DNA from: Hyphomonas sp.
Lineage (GTDB): Bacteria > Pseudomonadota > Alphaproteobacteria > Caulobacterales > Hyphomonadaceae
Length of the DNA stretch: 5,008 nucleotides
Assembly: GCA_003486945.1 (NCBI GenBank)
Contig: DNFL01000047.1
Location: 760-5,767, forward strand
Direction: 5' to 3'
The translations under genes were made by a program, and so were the position numbers. Numbering within the stretch: position 1 is the stretch's first letter; every line of letters begins with the position of its first letter. The notes beneath the pieces were generated by a model. The model saw only the letters and a list, made by a program, of their open reading frames with translations, was not told the DNA's origin and did not search any database. Positions 1-5,008 of this stretch are shown here, one piece after another.

Positions 1-912
1 GAGGAGAAGGCGGGCCAGCTTTACGGCATGGGCAAGATTGCGGGCTTCTGTCACCTCTATATCGGGCAGGAAGCGGTCGTGACCGGCATGCAGGCATGCC
101 TCAAGGACGGCGACCAGGTCATCACGGGCTACCGCGACCATGGCCACATGCTGGCCTGCGGAATGGATCCGAACGGCGTGATGGCAGAGCTAACCGGACG
201 CATTGGCGGCCTGTCGCGCGGCAAGGGCGGCTCAATGCACATGTTCTCGAAAGAGAAAAATTTCTATGGCGGCCACGGCATCGTCGGTGCGCAGGTGCCG
301 CTCGGCACGGGCCTCGCTTTCGCCAACAAGTATCGCGGCAATGACAATGTCAGCCTCGCCTATTTCGGCGACGGCGCAGCAAACCAGGGGCAGGTGTACG
401 AAGCTTTCAACATGGCGTCGCTCTGGAAGCTTCCGGTGATCTACGTCATCGAAAACAATATGTACGCGATGGGCACGAGTGTTGAGCGCCATGCCTCCGA
501 GACCGAACTCTACAAGCGCGGCATCAGCTTCGAAATCGAAGGCGAAGAAGTCGACGGGATGGATGTACTCGCCGTGCGTGAGGCGGGCGAGAAGGCCGTG
601 AAGCATGCGCGCAGCGGCAAGGGGCCCTACATCCTTGAGATGAAGACCTACCGTTACCGCGGCCACTCGATGTCTGACCCCGCGAAATATCGCAAGCGTG
701 AGGAAGTCGACGACATCCGCACACACCACGATCCGATCGAAGGCCTGAAGGGCCAAATCCTCGAGCTGGACCATGCGACCGAAGACGATCTCAAGAAGAT
801 CGACAACGAGATCAAGGCTATCGTGAAGGAAGCGGCGGACTTTTCTCTGGAGAGCCCGGAGCCCGACCCAAGCGAGCTGTGGACCGATGTTCTGCTGGAA
901 GAGACGGCCTGA
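1..912 (+). CDS. pdhA: Pyruvate dehydrogenase E1 component, alpha subunit (5' truncated by window edge)
   Basis: This is the alpha half of the heterotetrameric E1, which decarboxylates pyruvate on thiamine diphosphate (ThDP) and reductively acetylates a lipoyl group. The frame is open from base 1 (EEKAGQLYGMGKIAGFCHLY), so the Met codon at 28 is internal and the true start lies upstream. The 303 residues seen, against roughly 330-350 usual for the family, suggest about 30-45 N-terminal residues are missing. Visible family marks, numbered from the first residue in the window, are YRDHGH near 44-49, GKGGSMHMF near 74-82, the ThDP/Mg motif GDGAANQG (123-130) closing with ENN (151-153), and the loop YRYRGHSMSDP (217-227). 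That loop matches the segment phosphorylated in mitochondrial E1 alpha. Its first serine is kept, but the second mitochondrial site is not, since AKYR follows directly; regulation by phosphorylation is not implied. The stop is TGA at 910-912, and pdhB follows after 65 bases. Confidence 0.97.
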   Translation, partial: EEKAGQLYGMGKIAGFCHLYIGQEAVVTGMQACLKDGDQVITGYRDHGHMLACGMDPNGVMAELTGRIGGLSRGKGGSMHMFSKEKNFYGGHGIVGAQVPLGTGLAFANKYRGNDNVSLAYFGDGAANQGQVYEAFNMASLWKLPVIYVIENNMYAMGTSVERHASETELYKRGISFEIEGEEVDGMDVLAVREAGEKAVKHARSGKGPYILEMKTYRYRGHSMSDPAKYRKREEVDDIRTHHDPIEGLKGQILELDHATEDDLKKIDNEIKAIVKEAADFSLESPEPDPSELWTDVLLEETA

Positions 913-954
913 TGCGCGGCCTTGCGCGTCTCGCTTTCGCTGCTGATCAAAATC

Positions 955-970
955 ATTCCGTATTCGGAGT
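955..970 (+). promoter_or_regulatory. Possible hairpin enclosing the pdhB Shine-Dalgarno sequence
   Basis: ATTCCG (955-960) can pair with CGGAGT (965-970) across a TATT loop. That gives five Watson-Crick pairs and one G-U pair. The GGAG ribosome binding site (966-969), eight bases ahead of the pdhB ATG, would lie in the 3' arm. The pairing is seen directly; any effect on translation is inference, and a six-pair stem may be only marginally stable. Confidence 0.35.
966..969 (+). promoter_or_regulatory. Ribosome binding site of pdhB
   Basis: GGAG with an eight-base spacer before ATG at 978. It supports this start, which also gives the canonical N-terminus of a lipoyl domain ([14 protein letters not shown]). 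Confidence 0.75.
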
Positions 971-977
971 ATAATAA

Positions 978-1217
978 ATGTCTGTAGACATCCTGATGCC
1001 GGCGCTGTCGCCCACCATGGAAGAAGGCACCCTCGCCAAATGGCTGAAGAAGGAAGGCGACGCGATCAAGTCTGGCGACATCATCGCCGAGATCGAGACT
1101 GACAAGGCGACGATGGAAGTCGAGGCGGTTGATGAGGGCGTGCTCGCGAAAATCCTGGTGCCGGAAGGCACGGAGGGTGTGAAGGTCAACGCCGTGATTG
1201 CGGTGCTGGCTGGGGAT
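978..1217 (+). repeat. Lipoyl-domain coding segment of pdhB, paralogous to 2345-2584
   Basis: The first 80 codons of pdhB align without gaps to the first 80 codons of pdhC. By hand count 70 of 80 residues and about 186 of 240 bases are identical. Many differences are synonymous third-position changes, so the duplication is old and held by selection rather than freshly copied. The core around the lipoyl lysine ([18 protein letters not shown]) is identical in both. Confidence 0.9.
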
Positions 1218-2345
1218 GATGAAGAAGTGTCGTCCGCGAAGTCACAGGCTGCGCCAGCCACTGCTCCGGCAGAAAAGGTTTCCGAGGCAAGCGCGCCGCG
1301 CGCTGAGGCGCCGGTCGCCCGCGTGCTGCATGATCCATCACTTCCGGAAGGCGTGACGTTCACCGAAACAACCGTTCGCGACGCGCTGCGTGATGCGATG
1401 GCGGAAGAGATGCGCCGGGATGAGCGCGTGTTCGTGATGGGCGAAGAGGTGGCGCAGTATCAGGGCGCCTACAAGGTGACGCGGGAGCTGCTGCAGGAAT
1501 TCGGCGAGCGCCGGGTGATCGATACTCCGATTACGGAACATGGGTTTGCCGGTCTCGGGGTCGGCGCGGCCTTTGCCGGCCTCAAGCCCATTGTTGAGTT
1601 CATGACCTTTAATTTCGCCATGCAGGCCATCGACCAGATTATCAACTCGGCGGCCAAGACGTTGTACATGTCTGGTGGCCAGATGGGTTGTCCCATCGTG
1701 TTCCGCGGGCCGAACGGTGCGGCGAGCCGCGTCGGGGCCCAGCACAGCCAGGACTACTCGGCCTGGTATGCGCAAATCCCCGGTCTGAAAGTTATCGCGC
1801 CTTATGACGCCGCCGACGCGAAGGGGCTCTTGAAAGCGGCGATCCGCGATCCGAACCCGGTTGTCTTCCTCGAGCATGAACTGCTTTACGGCACGTCATT
1901 CCCTGTGCCGGATGTTGAGGATCATATCCTACCAATCGGCAAGGCGGCGGTGAAGCGCGAAGGCACGGATGTGACGCTGGTGGCGCATTCGCGCATGGTC
2001 GGCTTTGCGCTGCAGGCTGCTGAGCGCCTCTCAGCGGACGGCATCAGCGCCGAAGTGATCGACCTGCGCACCTTGCGCCCGCTGGATACGGCGACAGTCG
2101 TCGAGAGTGTGAAGAAGACGAGCCGCCTCGTCTGCTGCGAAGAAGGCTGGCGCTTCATGGGTGTCGGCGCGGAGATCGCGGCGACGGTTGTGGTGGAAGC
2201 GTTTGATTATCTTGATGCGCCGCCTGTCCGCGTGCACCAGAAAGACGTGCCGCTGCCTTACGCCGCAAACCTCGAAACGCTCAGTCTTCCGAATGCGGAC
2301 GATATCGTCGACGCGGCGAAAAAGGTGTGTGAGGGAGCGGTCTGA
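978..2345 (+). CDS. pdhB: Pyruvate dehydrogenase E1 component, beta subunit, with N-terminal lipoyl domain
   Basis: The beta half of E1 forms the ThDP pocket together with PdhA. The 455-residue protein is about 120 longer than a plain E1 beta because it starts with a lipoyl domain (residues 1-80). Its lipoylation motif is ETDKATME, with Lys43 as the expected lipoyl attachment site. An Ala/Pro/Glu-rich linker follows (about 84-116). The E1 beta fold then runs from about 125, with [13 protein letters not shown] (155-167), [15 protein letters not shown] (182-196), [15 protein letters not shown] (207-221), [16 protein letters not shown] (243-258) including the conserved active-site-region His256, and the C-terminal transketolase domain from about 325 (LRTLRPLD at 363-370). 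Lipoylated E1 beta is known in alphaproteobacteria such as Zymomonas mobilis and Sinorhizobium meliloti. The gene's TGA shares its A with the pdhC ATG, which suggests translational coupling. Confidence 0.98.
   Translation: MSVDILMPALSPTMEEGTLAKWLKKEGDAIKSGDIIAEIETDKATMEVEAVDEGVLAKILVPEGTEGVKVNAVIAVLAGDDEEVSSAKSQAAPATAPAEKVSEASAPRAEAPVARVLHDPSLPEGVTFTETTVRDALRDAMAEEMRRDERVFVMGEEVAQYQGAYKVTRELLQEFGERRVIDTPITEHGFAGLGVGAAFAGLKPIVEFMTFNFAMQAIDQIINSAAKTLYMSGGQMGCPIVFRGPNGAASRVGAQHSQDYSAWYAQIPGLKVIAPYDAADAKGLLKAAIRDPNPVVFLEHELLYGTSFPVPDVEDHILPIGKAAVKREGTDVTLVAHSRMVGFALQAAERLSADGISAEVIDLRTLRPLDTATVVESVKKTSRLVCCEEGWRFMGVGAEIAATVVVEAFDYLDAPPVRVHQKDVPLPYAANLETLSLPNADDIVDAAKKVCEGAV
2333..2337 (+). promoter_or_regulatory. 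Ribosome binding site of pdhC, inside the pdhB 3' end
   Basis: GGGAG lies within the last codons of pdhB, seven bases before the pdhC ATG at 2345. The stop and start overlap as TGATG, a classic arrangement for translational coupling that would help keep E1 beta and E2 output in step. Confidence 0.75.
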
Positions 2346-2584
2346 TGAGTATCAACATCACCATGCCCGCGCTGAGCCCCACGATGGAAGAGGGCACGCT
2401 TGCGAAATGGCTCGTCAAGGAAGGCGACGAGATCAAGTCCGGCATGATCATCGCCGAGATCGAGACCGACAAGGCAACAATGGAAGTCGAAGCCGTCGAC
2501 GAAGGTAAGGTCGCGAAGATTCTTGTGCCTGCGGGTACCGAAGGCGTGAAGGTCAACGCCGTCATCGCTGTACTGGCCGAGGAT
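2345..2584 (+). repeat. Lipoyl-domain coding segment of pdhC, paralogous to 978-1217
   Basis: This is the second copy of the lipoyl domain. It differs from the pdhB copy at ten residues: 3, 4, 6, 24, 29, 34, 55, 56, 63 and 79. None of these touches the lysine-bearing turn, so both domains should be substrates for the same lipoylating enzymes. Confidence 0.9.
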
Positions 2585-3697
2585 GGTGAGGATGCGTCGT
2601 CCGTGAAGGCACCTGCGGCACCGGCAACTGCGAGGGCGGATGCGGCACCTGCGAAAGCTGGAACATCCAAACCTGCTTCTCCTCCACCTCCGTCAACCCC
2701 CGCGCAGGCGGGGGGCTCGAACGGTAAAGTCGCAGCTGCCGACCCCGGTCCCCGCCCTCGCGGGGATGAGCGGGGCTCGAGCGGCGCCCGTATCATGGCG
2801 TCTCCGCTCGCTAAACGCATTGCCGCCAGCAAGGGCATCGACCTGCGCGCACTGAAAGGATCTGGCCCGCATGGCCGGATCATCCGGCGCGACGTCGAGA
2901 GCGCGAAACCTGGCGCAGCGCCTGTTTCCGTGGGCGGAGCATCTGCGCCGCTCACAGCCGATGGCCTGATTCTGCCGCAAATCCTTGACGACCGCGTCTA
3001 CGCGCCGGACAGCTATGAGCTGAAGCCGCTCGACGGAATGCGCAAGACGGTCGCCAAGCGCCTGACGCAAAGCTTCATGCAGGTGCCGCATTTTCCGTTG
3101 AACATCGACATCTCGCTCGACAATCTCCTGTCGAGCCGGACGGCGATCAACGCGGCGGCGCCGAAGGACGTGAAGATTTCGGTCAACGACCTGCTGATCA
3201 AAGCGGCCGCACTCGCACTGATCGACGAGCCGGATTGCAATGCGTCGTACACGGACAAGGGTATCGCCTATCACAAGCACGCGAACATTTCTGTTGCCGT
3301 CGCGATTGATGGTGGACTGATCACGCCGGTGATCTTCAAGGCGGAAGAGAAGGGCCTCGCCGAGATTTCGGACGAGATGAAAGACCTCGCAACACGTGCA
3401 CGCGAGCGGAAACTGAAGCCGCAGGAATACATGGGCGGCACGTTCTCGATCTCGAACCTCGGCATGTTCGGCATCAAGTCCTTCGCCTCGATCATCAACC
3501 CGCCGGAGGGCATGATCCTCTCAGTCGGCGCGGGCGACAAGCGCGCCGTGGTGGACGAGAAGGGCAATATCGTCGTGCGCAACGTGATGAGCGTGACGCT
3601 GACCTGCGACCACCGCGTCATCGGCGGCGCGGAAGGCGCGAAATGGCTGGCGGCGTTTAAACGCTATGTCGAAACACCCGAAGCGATGCTGCTCTAG
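2345..3697 (+). CDS. pdhC: Dihydrolipoamide acetyltransferase, E2 of pyruvate dehydrogenase
   Basis: E2 is the structural core of the complex and transfers acetyl from lipoamide to CoA. The 450 residues divide into one lipoyl domain (1-80, Lys43 in ETDKATME), a long linker (about 84-148), a peripheral-subunit-binding domain (about 150-186, ASPLAKRIA and [14 protein letters not shown]), a second short linker, and the catalytic domain (about 225-450). The catalytic domain shows MRKTVAKRL (232-240), [12 protein letters not shown] (365-376) and [15 protein letters not shown] (421-435). His423 is the expected catalytic histidine. The residue four after it is Gly427 (GGC at 3623-3625), where the family normally has Asp or occasionally Asn. 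The reading frame around it is intact. The first linker is unusual: residues 117-147 are encoded by two inverted GC-rich palindromes, giving a Gly/Arg/Asp-containing stretch instead of the usual Ala/Pro-rich one. Context and the [12 protein letters not shown] motif favour acetyl- over succinyltransferase. Confidence 0.97.
   Translation: MSINITMPALSPTMEEGTLAKWLVKEGDEIKSGMIIAEIETDKATMEVEAVDEGKVAKILVPAGTEGVKVNAVIAVLAEDGEDASSVKAPAAPATARADAAPAKAGTSKPASPPPPSTPAQAGGSNGKVAAADPGPRPRGDERGSSGARIMASPLAKRIAASKGIDLRALKGSGPHGRIIRRDVESAKPGAAPVSVGGASAPLTADGLILPQILDDRVYAPDSYELKPLDGMRKTVAKRLTQSFMQVPHFPLNIDISLDNLLSSRTAINAAAPKDVKISVNDLLIKAAALALIDEPDCNASYTDKGIAYHKHANISVAVAIDGGLITPVIFKAEEKGLAEISDEMKDLATRARERKLKPQEYMGGTFSISNLGMFGIKSFASIINPPEGMILSVGAGDKRAVVDEKGNIVVRNVMSVTLTCDHRVIGGAEGAKWLAAFKRYVETPEAMLL
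2693..2716 (+). repeat. REP-like GC-rich palindrome, copy 1, inside the pdhC linker
   Basis: CCCCCGC (2697-2703) pairs perfectly with GCGGGGG (2708-2714) around a GCAG loop, a seven-pair stem. The core CCCCGCGCAGGCGGGG (2698-2713) matches copy 2 read on the opposite strand at 14 of 16 positions. In frame it encodes STPAQAGG (residues 117-124). From memory, palindromes of the form TCATCCCCGCGAAGGCGGGGACC are common dispersed repeats in many alphaproteobacterial genomes. That family assignment is recalled, not tested here. Confidence 0.65.
2712..2784 (+). repeat. Direct repeat flanking the palindrome pair (2712-2724 and 2772-2784)
   Basis: GGGGCTCGAACGG at 2712-2724 recurs as GGGGCTCGAGCGG at 2772-2784, 12 of 13 bases identical and exactly 60 bases (20 codons) apart. 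Each follows one palindrome and encodes Gly-Ser-(Asn/Ser)-Gly. The in-phase spacing keeps the frame. It may be a remnant of duplication during insertion, or chance in a GC-rich linker. Confidence 0.5.
2747..2770 (-). repeat. REP-like GC-rich palindrome, copy 2, inverted relative to copy 1, inside the pdhC linker
   Basis: TCCCCGC (2749-2755) pairs with GCGGGGA (2760-2766) around a CCTC loop. Read on the minus strand it is CTCATCCCCGCG followed by AGGGCGGGGACC, close to the recalled dispersed alphaproteobacterial palindrome and to copy 1. In the pdhC frame it encodes GPRPRGDE (residues 135-142), a charged stretch atypical of an E2 linker. Confidence 0.65.
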
Positions 3698-3708
3698 CGG
3701 CAGATGAC

Positions 3709-3713
3709 AAGGA
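3709..3713 (+). promoter_or_regulatory. Ribosome binding site of lpd
   Basis: AAGGA in the 24-base gap between pdhC and lpd, eight bases ahead of the ATG at 3722. It supports that start, which gives a standard N-terminus leading into the FAD-binding GSGPGGY. Confidence 0.7.
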
Positions 3714-3721
3714 TCTGATTC

Positions 3722-5008
3722 ATGTCCACTCAGTTTGATCTCATCGTCATCGGCTCTGGTCCCGGCGGCTATGTCGCCGCCATCCGCGCGAGCCAGCTCG
3801 GGATGAAAACGGCGATTGTCGAGCGCGAGAGTCTCGGCGGCATCTGCCTCAACTGGGGTTGTATCCCGACCAAGGCGTTGCTGCGCTCGGCGGAAGTGCT
3901 GCATCTTGCGAAAAACGCGAAGGCATTCGGCCTGAAGATCGAGAACCCGTCGTTTGATCTGGAAGCGGTGGTTAAACGCTCGCGCGGCGTCGCCTCACTG
4001 TTGTCGAACGGCGTGAAGTTCCTGATGAAGAAGAACAAGATCGACGTGATCGAAGGCACCGCGCGGCTGGAGAAAGGCGCGCCTGCGCCAAAGGTCATCG
4101 TCAAGGGCAAGGATGGCAAGGATACGCCGTACACGGCCAAACACGTTATGCTCGCCACCGGTGCCCGCGCGCGCGACATTCCGCAGGCGGGCCTCAAGGC
4201 TGATGGCAAACTGGTCTGGACCTACCGAGAAGCGATGACGCCGGATGTGATGCCAAAGCGCCTTCTGGTCATTGGCTCCGGCGCCATCGGTATCGAATTT
4301 GCGAGCTTCTATAATGAACTCGGCTCAGAGGTGACTGTTGCCGAAGTGATGGAGCGCATCCTTCCCGTGGAAGATGCAGAAATTTCCGCATTCGCCGAGA
4401 AGGACTTCAAGAAGCAGGGCCTGAACATCCTAACCGGGGCGAAGGTGGAAAACCTGAAGCCGGGAAAAGATACGCTCACCGCAGAAATCACCACGAATGA
4501 TGGCAAGAAGGAAACGAAGGAATTCGACCGCGCCATTCTTGCCGTCGGCATTGTCGGCAATGTCGAGAATCTCGGCCTCGAGGGGCTCGGCGTGAAGATC
4601 GAGAAAACACATGTCGTGGTCGATGGGTTCGGGCGAACAGGTGTGCCGGGGCTCTACGCCATCGGCGATCTCACCGGCCCGCCTTGGCTGGCGCACAAGG
4701 CGAGCCATGAAGGCATCGTCTGCGTTGAAGGCATCCATGGGAAAAACCATGCCGAGCCGTTCGATGCCTCCAACATTCCGGGCTGCACCTATTCCCATCC
4801 GCAGGTCGCCAGCGTCGGCCTGACGGAGGCCGCTGCCAAGGCGAAGGGACTTGATATCAAAGTCGGCCGCTTCCCCTTCATCGGCAATGGCAAGGCGATT
4901 GCTCTGGGTGCGGAGAATGGCCTCGTGAAGACGATCTTCGACAAGAAGACTGGTGAGCTCCTAGGTGCCCACATGATCGGCGCGGAAGTGACCGAGCTGA
5001 TCCAGGGC
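3722..5008 (+). CDS. lpd: Dihydrolipoamide dehydrogenase, E3 of pyruvate dehydrogenase (3' truncated by window edge)
   Basis: E3 is an FAD flavoprotein that reoxidises dihydrolipoamide and passes electrons to NAD+. The frame runs from ATG at 3722 to the last base without a stop, giving 429 residues of an expected total of about 465. Seen in order: the FAD dinucleotide-binding motif GSGPGGY (11-17), the redox-active disulfide GGICLNWGCIPTKALL (39-54, Cys42 and Cys47), the ATG motif LATGARARDIP (144-154), the NAD-binding GSGAIG (185-190) with Glu208 at the end of the next strand as expected for NAD rather than NADP, and the second FAD motif LYAIGDLTGPPWLAHKASHEG (311-331). The C-terminal interface domain starts near 350 (IPGCTYSHPQVASVGLTE). 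The catalytic His-Glu pair of this domain lies past the window edge. Its place after pdhC marks it as the PDH-dedicated E3, though it could also serve other 2-oxoacid dehydrogenases. Confidence 0.97.
   Translation, partial: MSTQFDLIVIGSGPGGYVAAIRASQLGMKTAIVERESLGGICLNWGCIPTKALLRSAEVLHLAKNAKAFGLKIENPSFDLEAVVKRSRGVASLLSNGVKFLMKKNKIDVIEGTARLEKGAPAPKVIVKGKDGKDTPYTAKHVMLATGARARDIPQAGLKADGKLVWTYREAMTPDVMPKRLLVIGSGAIGIEFASFYNELGSEVTVAEVMERILPVEDAEISAFAEKDFKKQGLNILTGAKVENLKPGKDTLTAEITTNDGKKETKEFDRAILAVGIVGNVENLGLEGLGVKIEKTHVVVDGFGRTGVPGLYAIGDLTGPPWLAHKASHEGIVCVEGIHGKNHAEPFDASNIPGCTYSHPQVASVGLTEAAAKAKGLDIKVGRFPFIGNGKAIALGAENGLVKTIFDKKTGELLGAHMIGAEVTELIQG

Larger units (their letters stand above)
913..977 (+). 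other. pdhA-pdhB intergenic gap
   Basis: This is a 65-base spacer, AT-rich in its second half compared with the GC-rich genes around it. It holds the pdhB ribosome binding site and a possible small hairpin over that site (955-970). A weak GCGC...GCGC pairing near 914-927 has no U-tract after it, so I see no rho-independent terminator. Read-through from pdhA to pdhB is the simplest reading. Confidence 0.6.

Noticed and set aside
232..774. A 180-codon open frame on the minus strand across pdhA
   Set aside because: It lies wholly antisense to a clearly conserved gene, has no recognisable protein motifs, and is expected in GC-rich DNA.
914..927. A GCGC...GCGC pairing after the pdhA stop as a terminator
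   Set aside because: Only four strong pairs and no following T-run; a break in the operon here is not supported.
970..975. A perfect TATAAT box just upstream of pdhB
   Set aside because: It ends two bases before the ATG, so a promoter here would start transcripts inside the coding region, and no -35-like hexamer sits 16-18 bases upstream. It is more likely part of the AT-rich ribosome binding region.
1338..1877. A 179-codon open frame on the minus strand across pdhB
   Set aside because: Antisense shadow of the conserved E1 beta coding sequence; composition rich in Arg/His as typical for such shadows.
2697..2766. The two inverted palindromes as a transcription terminator or attenuator
   Set aside because: They are in the middle of an intact coding sequence with no T-run after either stem, and the downstream domains of the same protein are complete.
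2281..2955. A 224-codon open frame on the minus strand across the start of pdhC
   Set aside because: Antisense to the lipoyl and linker regions; its low-complexity Ala/Ser/Pro sequence mirrors the linker codons, with no independent sign of a gene.
217..3697. A previously undescribed gene system in this window
   Set aside because: All four genes are standard parts of the pyruvate dehydrogenase complex in a known order; there is no unexplained stretch long enough to hold another gene.

Overview
The window is a slice of a plus-strand operon for the pyruvate dehydrogenase (PDH) complex. Four genes lie head to tail: pdhA (E1 alpha, 5' end outside the window), pdhB (E1 beta with its own N-terminal lipoyl domain), pdhC (E2, dihydrolipoamide acetyltransferase) and lpd (E3, dihydrolipoamide dehydrogenase, 3' end outside the window). 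Moderately high GC, a separate E1 alpha and E1 beta, a lipoyl domain fused to E1 beta, and the order pdhA-pdhB-pdhC-lpd all point to an alphaproteobacterium. A Caulobacterales/Hyphomonadaceae-like or related marine lineage is possible, but the sequence alone does not fix the family.

Layout: 1-912 is pdhA without its N-terminus. 913-977 is a short, AT-richer gap holding the pdhB ribosome binding site inside a possible small hairpin. 978-2345 is pdhB, which overlaps pdhC (2345-3697) by one base in a TGATG junction. After a 24-base gap with its own ribosome binding site comes lpd, from 3722 to the window edge. No stretch over 300 bases lacks a gene, and I see no RNA gene, transposase, CRISPR or terminator.

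The products work as one machine. E1 alpha/beta decarboxylates pyruvate with thiamine diphosphate and acetylates a lipoyl group. E2 passes the acetyl group to CoA. E3 reoxidises dihydrolipoamide with FAD and NAD+. Both pdhB and pdhC begin with nearly the same lipoyl domain (70 of 80 residues identical), so the complex should carry swinging arms on both E1 beta and E2.

This is a core metabolic locus, and I found no new defence or mobile system. Two things merit a closer look. First, the pdhC inter-domain linker contains two oppositely oriented copies of a GC-rich palindrome (core CCCCGCG..GGCGGGG). These look like a dispersed alphaproteobacterial palindromic repeat that has been absorbed in frame into the protein. 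Second, the E2 active-site motif reads HRVIGG where the family normally has HRxxDG, so the conserved Asp (sometimes Asn) is replaced by Gly.
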